DNA of 14,751 nt from Phycisphaerae bacterium (GTDB lineage Bacteria > Planctomycetota > Phycisphaerae > UBA1845): contig JAJDDU010000269.1 in assembly GCA_029260155.1 (NCBI GenBank), forward strand, positions 1 to 14,751, in the 5' to 3' direction. The position numbers were made by a program, and so were the translations under genes. Under the pieces are notes generated by a model. The model saw only the letters and a program-made list of their open reading frames with translations. It did not search any database and was not told the DNA's origin. Positions 5,705 through 13,176 of this stretch are shown here, piece after piece. Positions within the stretch are counted from its first letter, which is position 1; each line of letters opens with the position of its first letter.

Positions 5705-6265
5705 ATGACGGTAGACCGAATGACTGATCACGAATCCGCTTATCCACGCCATTACGCAGCGGCCATCCGGGCGCTGATACGCTTTGCCCTTGTCATGCTG
5801 GTGGTCGGGTTGCTGAGCGGTATCGCCTACCAGGAATCGTCGAAGAAACTGAGCGACGCGAGCGGCGTTGGGCATTGGGATGCGGCGCTGCCGTTGGCGT
5901 TGGTTCATGGGCACATCATCCTTACCGGTGTGTTGCTGCCCGTCGCGATGGCCTGCATGTTGCATTTGTCACGTCTGTGCGGCGGTGCTGCGGTTAGCAC
6001 ACGGGCGTTGAAATGGGTTGTGTGGACTTACCTCCCCTTCCTCACCGTCTCCCTCTGCCTGATGCTTTACAAGGGGTATCACATTCTGCTGGCCGTTCGC
6101 GCCGGCGTGACGGATATGGCGGAGATCAACGCCGGTTTCTTCGCGGGCAGCAAAGCGCTGCGACACGCAGTCTACGGGCTTTCCCACGCCGGGATGGCGT
6201 TTGGGCTGTGCCTGTTCGCGTGGTGCGTGTGGCGAAGCCTCAAGGTCCGCAGCCAGTCGACGTAG
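5705..6265 (+). CDS. Four-helix membrane protein, DUF2871-like
   Basis: The 186-residue product has four predicted transmembrane segments at about 22-41, 62-86, 101-122 and 156-176. The second begins ALVHGHIILTG, the third ends LMLYKGYHIL, and the fourth contains YGLSHAGMAFG. This spacing and the histidines inside or beside helices 2, 3 and 4 resemble the DUF2871 family of small bacterial membrane proteins, whose role is unknown. Histidines in helices could bind haem or a metal, but that is speculation. Start choice is uncertain: ATG at 5705 or ATG at 5720, neither with a clear Shine-Dalgarno. The gene stands alone on the plus strand, divergent from tetR and convergent with gatE, with a palindromic repeat just after its stop. 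Confidence 0.7.
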   Translation: MTVDRMTDHESAYPRHYAAAIRALIRFALVMLVVGLLSGIAYQESSKKLSDASGVGHWDAALPLALVHGHIILTGVLLPVAMACMLHLSRLCGGAAVSTRALKWVVWTYLPFLTVSLCLMLYKGYHILLAVRAGVTDMAEINAGFFAGSKALRHAVYGLSHAGMAFGLCLFAWCVWRSLKVRSQST

Positions 6266-6297
6266 TACTGCGGCACACCTCGAATGATGGGTAGGAG

Positions 6298-6325
6298 TGC
6301 CACTGGCAGCAAGCTGCCGGTGGCA
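6298..6325. repeat. REP-like hairpin between convergent genes
   Basis: Arms TGCCACTGGCAGC (6298-6310) and GCTGCCGGTGGCA (6313-6325) pair over 13 positions with one G-T mismatch and a 2-base loop. It lies between the stops of the DUF2871-like gene and gatE. It could act as a two-way transcript end, though no T-run follows, or be one copy of a dispersed palindrome. Confidence 0.7.
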
Positions 6326-6402
6326 CCTGTCAACACACGGTTGTCGAAGTACTGGTGCGGATTCCGTGGGCACCGAAGTTGAGGATCATTTCGCCGACGC
6401 GT

Positions 6403-8358
6403 TCAAGCGTTTGTCATGGCTGGGGATTGGTCGACGAGTTGGGCGAGTTCGCGGCCATCGGCGCGGCCGGTGAGCTCGGACATCAGCCCGCCCATGAGGA
6501 AGCGTCGCTTGCGGTCCGGCGCGGGGAAGCTCAGACCTTCGGCGTGGTGAACGGCCGCGATGAGTTGCTCCCCCAGTTGCCCCGTATTCAGCAAGGGTCC
6601 GCCGATCGAATCGAGTGCGTCGTGCGCAGAAAGCGCGGCAGGGTCGTCGTCGGCGCCGGACGGCAGCATTCTCGTCAGCACTATGCAGACGCCGGATCGG
6701 GAAATCCGGCGCTCTGTAAACGCACGGAATACCATGAAGATGTCGTCATCGGCGAGCATGGCGGGATTCAGTCCAGCGCGGAGCCAGCCCCTGAACCGCT
6801 GAATGAGCACGACCGCGGCAAACGTGGGATCGACGTCGAGTTCATCAACAAGGCGGTCGAAGAGATCTGCGCGCGGTGAGATGCACAACGGAACAATCAC
6901 GTCCGCGGGCAGGCACATTTTTTGATACCGGCTGAGACGATCCCAGACACGCTCGGGGAGGCCGGCACGGATGCGGTCGAGCCTATCTGCGGTGATGGCC
7001 ATGGGGGGTAGGTCGGTGTCGGGGTACATGCGTTCGGCGCCCGGGAGGATGCGCTCGAAACCGTTCGTGCCATCCTTGTTGGCTTGCCGAGTCTCCGGGG
7101 GAATGCCCTGGGTGGCTTCTTTGGCGCGGATGACTAGTTCTTCGCAGGCGGTGCGGGTGTCGTCCTCTCCGCCCCATACGACGACAAGGGCATCACGATC
7201 TTCGGCTTTTGTACGTCTGCGGAGCACTTTCCAATCACGCACAGTCAGGAGTTCCGACGCGGTGTCGGAGTGTACAATGTTGGGCAGCGTCATCAGGCAA
7301 GCGATGACGCGCACGCGGTCGGAGAGTTCTTTTGCGAAGGTGGTGTGCTCCTGCGTGGGATGGTTGAGCAACCCTGCGAATCCTTCGAGCACGACGCACT
7401 TAACACAGTGGCCTAGCTTCTGCACGCGTCGGATCGGTTGATAGCGGGTCTTGATCACGGCGGATGTGACATCGTGGGTGGAAGCTTGAAACGTCTCGGG
7501 CGTTACGCCGCGTTCGTGAAGCAACACGCGAATCCGTAGTAAGGAACACTGGCGCATGGCTTCGTTGTAGACGAGTAGCGGGATGCGGGTGATTTGCGGC
7601 ACGCCTTTGATCTCGATGCGTGTTCCGCCGGTAACGCTGACGTTGACGTCCTGACGGGCGGCGCCGTAGCCGGTACGGACTTTTCCGGTACTGCGACACA
7701 ATCTGCGAATGACTTCGCAGACCTCGGCCATCTCGTCGGGCGTGTTCATGTCTGGCTCTGTGACGACCTCGATGAGCGGCATGCCGAGACGGTCGGTCAG
7801 CAGGACGCGTTCGTGGCCACGGTCGGAGACCTCCCGACAAGAGTCTTCCTCGATGGACAGTTGGCGGATGCCGATGTTGCGGCCGTTGTAAGGGATCGAC
7901 CCTTCGACGCCGAGAATGGCGGTTCGCTGAAAGCCGGCGGGGATGGAGCCGTCGAGATACTGCTTTCTGGCGATGTGGATTTCGCCCACGATGTTGAGGT
8001 TGTTGAGCATTGCGATTTCGAGGGCGATGTCGATTGCGCGTTCGTCGGGGAAAAACGGTGGGGTGTCGTCGATGTCATAGGTACACACCGTTTTGTGATG
8101 GATGCGGTAGTGGATGTTCTTGCGCGTTTTCTTTTCCATCAGGGCGGTGCCGTCGTATTCGCCTAGTTCGGAGAGCGTCGGGCGCATGTGTCGGAGGACT
8201 TCGGCATCGTAGGCGTCGCTGTATTGACCTGCCGGGCAGCGGCAGAACAGCTTGCGATGGGTGAGGAGCTGCTGGTGGACCTCGAGCCCGCACCTCAGCC
8301 CGACGGCAGCGTAGTCGTCGGCGGTCATCTCGGAGAACGGTTTGAATGGCGGCGTCAT
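6403..8358 (-). CDS. gatE: Archaeal-type Glu-tRNA(Gln) amidotransferase subunit E
   Basis: GatE binds misacylated Glu-tRNA(Gln), activates the glutamyl group with ATP and transfers ammonia supplied by GatD, giving Gln-tRNA(Gln). The 651-residue length fits GatE, not bacterial GatB (about 480). Seen motifs are GLEVHQQL (24-31), LFCRCP (37-42), the kinase-cradle segments SIEEDSC (168-174) and RQDVNVSV (235-242), and IEIKGVP (248-254), where GatB has an LKN-type sequence. An AspRS-like insertion domain (about 290-425) is followed by GIPPETRQAN and LPGAERMYPDTDLPP (438-452), both strongly GatE-like. The C-terminal half is a helical YqeY-like tail. GAGGAG lies 11 bases before ATG 8358; ATG at codon 11 is a second choice. 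It follows glnA on the same strand, 179 bases away. gatD is not in the window. Confidence 0.9.
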   Translation of the reverse strand: MTPPFKPFSEMTADDYAAVGLRCGLEVHQQLLTHRKLFCRCPAGQYSDAYDAEVLRHMRPTLSELGEYDGTALMEKKTRKNIHYRIHHKTVCTYDIDDTPPFFPDERAIDIALEIAMLNNLNIVGEIHIARKQYLDGSIPAGFQRTAILGVEGSIPYNGRNIGIRQLSIEEDSCREVSDRGHERVLLTDRLGMPLIEVVTEPDMNTPDEMAEVCEVIRRLCRSTGKVRTGYGAARQDVNVSVTGGTRIEIKGVPQITRIPLLVYNEAMRQCSLLRIRVLLHERGVTPETFQASTHDVTSAVIKTRYQPIRRVQKLGHCVKCVVLEGFAGLLNHPTQEHTTFAKELSDRVRVIACLMTLPNIVHSDTASELLTVRDWKVLRRRTKAEDRDALVVVWGGEDDTRTACEELVIRAKEATQGIPPETRQANKDGTNGFERILPGAERMYPDTDLPPMAITADRLDRIRAGLPERVWDRLSRYQKMCLPADVIVPLCISPRADLFDRLVDELDVDPTFAAVVLIQRFRGWLRAGLNPAMLADDDIFMVFRAFTERRISRSGVCIVLTRMLPSGADDDPAALSAHDALDSIGGPLLNTGQLGEQLIAAVHHAEGLSFPAPDRKRRFLMGGLMSELTGRADGRELAQLVDQSPAMTNA

Positions 8359-8369
8359 GCGGTCAGAAT

Positions 8370-8375
8370 CTCCTC
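8370..8375 (-). promoter_or_regulatory. Ribosome binding site of gatE
   Basis: The coding strand reads GAGGAG, 11 bases before the ATG at 8358. Spacing is long but favours this start over the ATG ten codons further in. Confidence 0.55.
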
Positions 8376-8448
8376 GGTCGGCAAACGAGTGGAGAGTGTA
8401 CGTTCAGCTTTGGTCGCGGGCAATCGGCGGGTCGATCAATCAGTCGCT

Positions 8449-8491
8449 AAGCGGCGACCAGGAGGGAAACGCTCCCCTGCGGGTCGCCGCT
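8449..8491. repeat. REP-like hairpin between glnA and gatE, copy 1
   Basis: Perfect 10-bp arms AGCGGCGACC (8450-8459) and GGTCGCCGCT (8482-8491) enclose a part with further GGAG/CTCC pairing. The right 22 bases (8470-8491) recur exactly at 10047-10068 on the other side of glnA. Within a glnA-gatE transcript it would form a strong hairpin without a T-run, possibly stabilising or partly ending the glnA message. Confidence 0.75.
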
Positions 8492-8537
8492 AAACGGGCT
8501 GGATGATGCAACCCGTCCTTTGAGGCGTGACAAATCG

Positions 8538-9956
8538 CTAGGCATCGAGGTACAGGCGATACTCGTGGGGGTGCGGTCGGGTGGCAATCTCCCGGACGTC
8601 GGTGCGTCGCCTGATGTTGATCCAATCGTTGATAAACGCTTGCGGGAACACTTGGCCGCGGGTGAGAAACGCGTTGTCGGCTTCGAGGGCATCGAGGGCG
8701 TCGCCGAGTGTTTGCGGAAGACGCGTTATCTTGCTGAGGAACTCGTCGCTTTCCTTGGCGATGTCGACGTCGAAGGGACCGAAGTGGCCGGCGGTGACGT
8801 CGGTCTTGGCTTCGATGCCGTCGAGCCCGGCCATCAGCATTGCGGCGAGGGTCGCGTAGATGTTGCCCGTGGCATCCGGAGGACGGTATTCGATGCGTTT
8901 TTCCTGTGGCGCGACGGCGTAGCGTGGCACGCGAATGGCGGCGGATCGATTGGCGAGCGAGAAGAACAGATGCACGGGCGCTTCGAATCCCGGTACTAGG
9001 CGTTTGAAGGCGTTGGTCGAGGGGTTGGTCAGTCCGGTGAGGGCGCCGCCGTGGTTGAGGAGGCCTGCGACGTAGTGCAATGCGGTGTCACTCAGGTTTG
9101 CGTAGTTCTTTTGATCTGGATCGTGGAATAGCGGCTGCCCCTTTCGGTCGAGTTTCTGGTGGACGTGCATTCCGTTGCCTGCTTCGCCGTAGATGGGCTT
9201 TGGCATGAATGTGGCGATTTTTCCGTGCCGGCGAGCGACGTTTTTTGCGACATACTTGACGAGCATGGCTTGGTCGGCTGCCTTGACCAGTGGTGCGAGT
9301 TCGACTTCGAGTTCGCATTGTCCTGCAGCGCCGACTTCGTGATGGTGGTATCGCACGGCTACGCCCATTTCGCCGAGGAGTATGGCTATCTCGGAACGCA
9401 TGTCGTGAAGTTGATCGGCCGGTGGCATGCGCAAGTATCCGCCTCTTGTCGGGATGGCGGGCGCGGTTCCGTCGGAGTCGACTTCGGCTGAACGCACGGT
9501 AACGCGGGTGTCATAGGGGTCGTTCTTGACGTCGAGCCGGTCGAAGATGTTGAATTCGAATTCGGGGGCCATGAGCGCTTCGTCGGCGATGCCGGAGGCG
9601 CGCATGTATGCGACGGCGCGGCGAGCCATGGTGCGTGGGTCTTCTGCGAACGGTTCGGCGGTATCGGCTGTGACCGTTCCGCAAATGAAGCTGAGCGTCG
9701 GTTTTTCCCAGAACGGGTCCAGGAACGCGGTTTCGGGTTCGGGGCGGGCGGCGACATCACCGCTCTCGACTGTGCCAAATCCCGAACCCGATGAGCCATC
9801 GTACCCTACGCCGTGCTCGAAGAGTCGCTGCGTGAACGTTCGGGCCGGCATGGTGATGTGCAACCACTGACCGCGGATGCCGGCGACCTTCAGGTCGATC
9901 ATCTCTATGTCGTGGTCTGCAATGTACTTAAGTGCGTCCTCGGCTGAGTCGAACAT
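8538..9956 (-). CDS. glnA: Glutamine synthetase, type I
   Basis: GlnA makes glutamine from glutamate, ammonia and ATP; type I enzymes form dodecamers. The 472-residue product has the beta-grasp N-domain (about 15-100), PEFEFNIFD (131-139, metal-site glutamates), CELEVELAPL (214-223), NGMHVHQKL (261-269, catalytic histidine), NPSTNAFKRLVPGFEAP (311-327), NRSAAIRVP (336-344) and RIEYRPPDATGN (354-365). ATG at 9956 is chosen because GGAG lies eight bases before it and MFDSAEDALKYI begins like GlnA; the frame is open to 10145, but that part runs through repeat DNA. In the region aligning with E. coli MDKNLYDLPPEE the protein reads FDVDIAKESDEF, so the adenylylation tyrosine is replaced (Ala400 by this alignment). 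Control by GlnE is therefore unlikely. gatE follows, consuming the product. Confidence 0.96.
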   Translation of the reverse strand: MFDSAEDALKYIADHDIEMIDLKVAGIRGQWLHITMPARTFTQRLFEHGVGYDGSSGSGFGTVESGDVAARPEPETAFLDPFWEKPTLSFICGTVTADTAEPFAEDPRTMARRAVAYMRASGIADEALMAPEFEFNIFDRLDVKNDPYDTRVTVRSAEVDSDGTAPAIPTRGGYLRMPPADQLHDMRSEIAILLGEMGVAVRYHHHEVGAAGQCELEVELAPLVKAADQAMLVKYVAKNVARRHGKIATFMPKPIYGEAGNGMHVHQKLDRKGQPLFHDPDQKNYANLSDTALHYVAGLLNHGGALTGLTNPSTNAFKRLVPGFEAPVHLFFSLANRSAAIRVPRYAVAPQEKRIEYRPPDATGNIYATLAAMLMAGLDGIEAKTDVTAGHFGPFDVDIAKESDEFLSKITRLPQTLGDALDALEADNAFLTRGQVFPQAFINDWINIRRRTDVREIATRPHPHEYRLYLDA

Positions 9957-10046
9957 CGCGTTGTCTCCGCGGTCCCGGGTTGTTAATCTCGCCTGCGGCG
10001 GACCGGCAGAACGCTTTGTAGCACATTGCGTGCCGGACGAGGTGAG

Positions 10047-10068
10047 CGCTCCCCTGCGGGTCGCCGCT
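10047..10068. repeat. REP-like repeat, copy 2
   Basis: These 22 bases (beginning CGCTCCCCTGCG and ending CGCCGCT) are identical, in the same orientation, to 8470-8491. The left arm of the hairpin seen in copy 1 is missing. A short CGCTC/GAGCG pairing closes this copy instead. Confidence 0.75.
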
Positions 10069-10184
10069 GAGCGGGCGCGGGAGACGCCGCCGCGGCGGGC
10101 GACGATCGGACAATACCATACGGTTTTGAAGTGAACCTGTGACAACTTCTTACAGGGGCTTGGCTTACAATCCCACGTGTTCGA

Positions 10185-10242
10185 GCGAGCCGTGGGATTT
10201 GTCCCACGCGGACGCCCGCGCGGGTTGAAACCCGCGGCTCGC
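10185..10242. repeat. Branched palindromic element with two inner hairpins
   Basis: Outer arms GCGAGCCG (10185-10192) and CGGCTCGC (10235-10242) enclose hairpin CGTGGGA/TCCCACG (10191-10197 and 10202-10208) and hairpin CGCGGGTT/AACCCGCG (10219-10226 and 10229-10236). Stem ends overlap by one or two bases, so they compete slightly. The second hairpin matches 14440-14457 at 15 of 18 positions. It is a likely dispersed intergenic palindrome, about 50 bases before the M16 gene. Confidence 0.7.
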
Positions 10243-10291
10243 CGCGTGGTCTGACCTGTGAGTCCAGTTTGTTTTTCAGGATGATAGCCAA

Positions 10292-13039
10292 ATGAGGAAG
10301 CGAATGTTGTTGGGCGGCGCGTACGCGCTGATCATGGTTCCCGCCGTTGTGATGCCGCCGGCGCAAGCGACTGCGGGCGATGCGCTCAAGCCAATCACCA
10401 GTGTTGAGGGGATCACCGAGTTCGTCCTCGACAACGGGTTGCGGGTGTTGCTATTCCCCGATTCGTCGAAGCAGACGGTGACGGTGAACATCACTTACCT
10501 TGTGGGTTCACGTCACGAGGGGCGTGGTGAGACGGGGATGGCCCACTTGCTGGAGCACATGGTCTTCAAGGGCACGCCGACGCACGATGACATCTGGAAG
10601 GCACTCGAAGATCACGGTGCACGGTTTAACGGCACGACTTGGCTGGACCGTACGAACTACTACGAGACGCTCCCGACGACCGAACCCGGCAATCTTGAGT
10701 GGGCCCTGCGGATGGAAGCGGACCGCATGGTGAACAGCAAGATCTCGCAGGAGGATCTGAGCACGGAGTTTTCCGTCGTTCGCAATGAGTTCGAGATGGG
10801 CGAGAATAGTCCGATCGGCGTCTTGTGGCAGCGGATGGTCTCGGCTGCGTTCATTTGGCACAACTACGGCAAGTCCACGATCGGTTCGAAGAGTGACATC
10901 GAACGCGTTCCGGCATCGACGCTTAAGAAGTTCTACAAGAACTACTATCAGCCCGACAACGCGATGCTGGTGGTGGCCGGCGACTTCAAACCGGCGGAGA
11001 CGCTTGAGCTGGTTCAAAAGCACTTCGGCGTGATACCGCGTCCGGCGCGCACGCTGGACGCCACGTACACGATCGAGCCCATTCAGGATGGTGCTCGTCA
11101 TGTGGAGCTTCGTCGGGTGGGCGACGTGTCCGCGTGTGGCACGGTGTATCATATCTGCGCTGCGTCACACCCGGACTATGCGGCGATCGAGGTTATTCAG
11201 AACATCCTGACTGAAGAGCCGTCGGGTCGGTTGTACAAGGCGCTGGTCGAGTCGGGCATGGCTGCGAACGTATTCGGGTACGCGTTCGGGTTGAATGAGC
11301 CTGGCTTTGTCTTGAACATGGCGCAGGTGCGGCTACAAGACCCGGTCGATCCGGTTCTGGCGAAGATGTTCGAAGTGGTCGAGGGCATGGGTGAAAACCC
11401 GATCACCGACGAAGAGGTCAAACGCGCGAAGACGCGATTGCTCAAGAACATCGACTTGGCACTCAAGAGCAGTGGTAGAATCGGCGTGGAATTGAGTGAG
11501 TGGGCGGCCGCCGGCGATTGGCGGTTGTTCTTCCTGCATCGCGACCGCCTTGAGAAGATGACGACGGCGCACGTACGTCGCGCGGCGGCGCACTATTTCA
11601 AGGCGACCAACCGGACGAGCGGCACGTTTTATCCGGAGGACGACAACGATCGGACGGAGGTGCCGGACACGCCGAACGTATTGGCACTCGTTCGCGACTA
11701 CGAGGGTAAGGCAGCGCTGTCGGAAGGCGAGGAGTTTAAGGCCACGCCCGAGAACATCGAGAGTCGCGTCGCGCGCAAGACGCTCGCGGGCGGGATCAAA
11801 GCAGCGTTCCTTTCCAAAGAGACGCGCGGCGACGAGGTGAGCGCGGTGATGACGCTGCGTTTCGGTAGCGAGGGGGACATCAGCGGGCGACAGGTTGCCT
11901 TGGGGTTGGTGCCGCAGATGCTGAATCGCGGCACGAAAACTCAATCTTACCAGCAGATTCAGGACAGGTTGGACGAACTCAAAGCCACGGTGAGTTTCCG
12001 CGGGGAAGACGGCTCGCTCCACGTGCGTGTGAAGACCGACCGCGAGAACTTGCCGGCCGTCGTCGCGCTGGTCGGTGAGATGCTGAAGGAGCCGACGTTT
12101 CCGACCGACGAGTTCGAGGTGGTTAAGAAGGAGAACTTGGCAGCGCTCGAACAGCAGCTGTCCGAGCCCCAGGCGCTGGCGTTCACCAAGATCAGGCGGC
12201 ACATGAGCCCCTATCCGAAAGATAATGTGCGATACGTTCCGACGCTGCCTGAATCGGTCGAGCGACTGAAGGCTGTCGACGTTGACGATTTGCGGGCGGT
12301 CCACAAAGCGCTGTACGGAGCCAGCGATGCGTGCGTCACCGTCGTGGGCGACTTTGACGAAACTGCGGTTTCGGCTGCGGTCGAGAAATCTCTGGGGGCT
12401 TGGAAGTCACCCAAGGCGTTTAAGCGTATCACGAGCGAATTCCGCGGTGACGTGGTGGGCGGCGAGGACACCATCCTGACGCCGGACAAGAAGAACGCGA
12501 TGGTTGCGTGTGCGATCAATATCGAGATGCGCGACGACGATCCCGAGTATCCGGCGCTGCACATCGCGAACTATGTGTTGGGCGCAAGCGCGAAGTCACG
12601 TTTGTTGGAGCGGATGCGTCAGAAGGAAGGAATGTCGTACGGCGCGGGGTCGGGGTTCATGGCTGACACTGAGGATCGTAACGCTTTCTTCTTCGGTTAT
12701 GGGATCTGTTCGCCGGACAACGCCAATAAGGCCTTCGACTCGATGCTCGATGAGATCAATATCCTGGTGCGCGACGGGATCGGCTCGGAGGAGCTGACGG
12801 GGTCGAAGGCGAGTTATGCGTTGCAGACCAAGAACAAGCTGGCCAACGACAGTACCGTCGCCCGCATGCTCAATGAGGGACTTCACTTGGACCGGACCAT
12901 GGCATTCCAAAAGAAGCTCTACGATGATGTTGAGAACGTGACGCCGACACAGATTCAAAGGGCTTTGCAGAAGCACCTTAGGCTGGGCCGCATGATCAAG
13001 GTCAAGGCCGGCGACCTCAAGGCGGACACGGTGGACTAG
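10292..13039 (+). CDS. Secreted M16-family zinc peptidase (pitrilysin/PqqL-like), 915 aa
   Basis: The product has a signal peptide (MRKRMLLGG, hydrophobic core to about residue 22, probable cut after AQA or ATA near 26-28), so it acts in the periplasm or outside. Two M16 halves follow. The first has the inverted zinc motif HLLEH (85-89) and the third ligand, Glu166 in VVRNE, so it should be active. The C-terminal half (from about 480) lacks HxxEH: the matching place reads LVPQMLNRGT, as expected for the structural half. The R/Y-type substrate-binding segment KEGMSYGAGSGF is present late in the second half. M16 peptidases degrade peptides or misfolded segments held in a closed chamber. Start: ATG 10292 keeps the basic N-terminus; ATG 10304 has a better Shine-Dalgarno (GAGGAAG). 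Transcription ends at a strong terminator 22 bases after the stop. Confidence 0.93.
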   Translation: MRKRMLLGGAYALIMVPAVVMPPAQATAGDALKPITSVEGITEFVLDNGLRVLLFPDSSKQTVTVNITYLVGSRHEGRGETGMAHLLEHMVFKGTPTHDDIWKALEDHGARFNGTTWLDRTNYYETLPTTEPGNLEWALRMEADRMVNSKISQEDLSTEFSVVRNEFEMGENSPIGVLWQRMVSAAFIWHNYGKSTIGSKSDIERVPASTLKKFYKNYYQPDNAMLVVAGDFKPAETLELVQKHFGVIPRPARTLDATYTIEPIQDGARHVELRRVGDVSACGTVYHICAASHPDYAAIEVIQNILTEEPSGRLYKALVESGMAANVFGYAFGLNEPGFVLNMAQVRLQDPVDPVLAKMFEVVEGMGENPITDEEVKRAKTRLLKNIDLALKSSGRIGVELSEWAAAGDWRLFFLHRDRLEKMTTAHVRRAAAHYFKATNRTSGTFYPEDDNDRTEVPDTPNVLALVRDYEGKAALSEGEEFKATPENIESRVARKTLAGGIKAAFLSKETRGDEVSAVMTLRFGSEGDISGRQVALGLVPQMLNRGTKTQSYQQIQDRLDELKATVSFRGEDGSLHVRVKTDRENLPAVVALVGEMLKEPTFPTDEFEVVKKENLAALEQQLSEPQALAFTKIRRHMSPYPKDNVRYVPTLPESVERLKAVDVDDLRAVHKALYGASDACVTVVGDFDETAVSAAVEKSLGAWKSPKAFKRITSEFRGDVVGGEDTILTPDKKNAMVACAINIEMRDDDPEYPALHIANYVLGASAKSRLLERMRQKEGMSYGAGSGFMADTEDRNAFFFGYGICSPDNANKAFDSMLDEINILVRDGIGSEELTGSKASYALQTKNKLANDSTVARMLNEGLHLDRTMAFQKKLYDDVENVTPTQIQRALQKHLRLGRMIKVKAGDLKADTVD

Positions 13040-13061
13040 TCCGTCGAGCGGAAACGCACGT

Positions 13062-13099
13062 GCACGCCGGCGCTGACGCAGCGCCGGCGTGCTTTTTTT
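13062..13099 (+). terminator. Intrinsic terminator after the M16 peptidase gene
   Basis: A perfect 13-bp stem GCACGCCGGCGCT/AGCGCCGGCGTGC (13062-13074 and 13080-13092) with a 5-base loop is followed by seven T (13093-13099). It separates the peptidase transcript from hutI. Confidence 0.95.
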
Positions 13100-13138
13100 G
13101 TGCGCTTGCTGAGAAAACAATGGACGCGAACGGCGGGC

Positions 13139-13167
13139 TTGGCGATCCATCGGAAATCTGCGAAAAT
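13139..13167 (+). promoter_or_regulatory. Candidate promoter of hutI
   Basis: TTGGCG (13139-13144), a 17-base spacer and GAAAAT (13162-13167), each matching consensus at four of six positions. The -10 box ends nine bases before the ATG, so the leader would be about two or three bases. A new promoter is expected here because a strong terminator lies just upstream. Confidence 0.45.
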
Positions 13168-13176
13168 GAACGCAAC

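Larger units (their letters stand above)
9957..10291. other. Divergent glnA / M16 peptidase intergenic region, 335 bases
   Basis: This holds the glnA ribosome binding site (coding-strand GGAG, 9965-9968), a possible extended -10 box for glnA (minus-strand TGCTACAAA, hexamer at 10015-10020, no good -35 box), repeat copy 2 (10047-10068) and a branched palindrome (10185-10242). GATGAT (10280-10285) lies six bases before the M16 ATG, without a good -35 box. No sigma-54 promoter was found. Open frames here reflect GC-rich repeat DNA, not genes. Confidence 0.5.

Noticed and set aside
5612..5965. Minus-strand frame opposite the DUF2871-like gene
   Set aside because: The plus strand shows four clear membrane helices; the opposite frame is Gln/Arg/His-rich and overlaps a hairpin.
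6324..6402. Minus-strand sequence after the gatE stop that reads ERVGEMILNFGAHGIRT in another frame
   Set aside because: It looks coding-like, but gatE already ends with a normal family C-terminus, so a frameshifted tail is not needed; too short to name.
9957..10145. 63-codon N-terminal extension of glnA
   Set aside because: It runs through repeat DNA, has no GlnA similarity, and a good ribosome site marks ATG 9956.
9957..10291. Possible sigma-54 (NtrC-type) promoter for glnA
   Set aside because: No TGGCAC-N5-TTGC pattern found on either strand; GGCTTACAA near 10162 lacks the GC element at the right spacing.
13060..13176. N-terminal extension of hutI back to ATG 13060
   Set aside because: It would be translated from the intrinsic terminator of the preceding gene, and HutI proteins start at the MIVIQN position.
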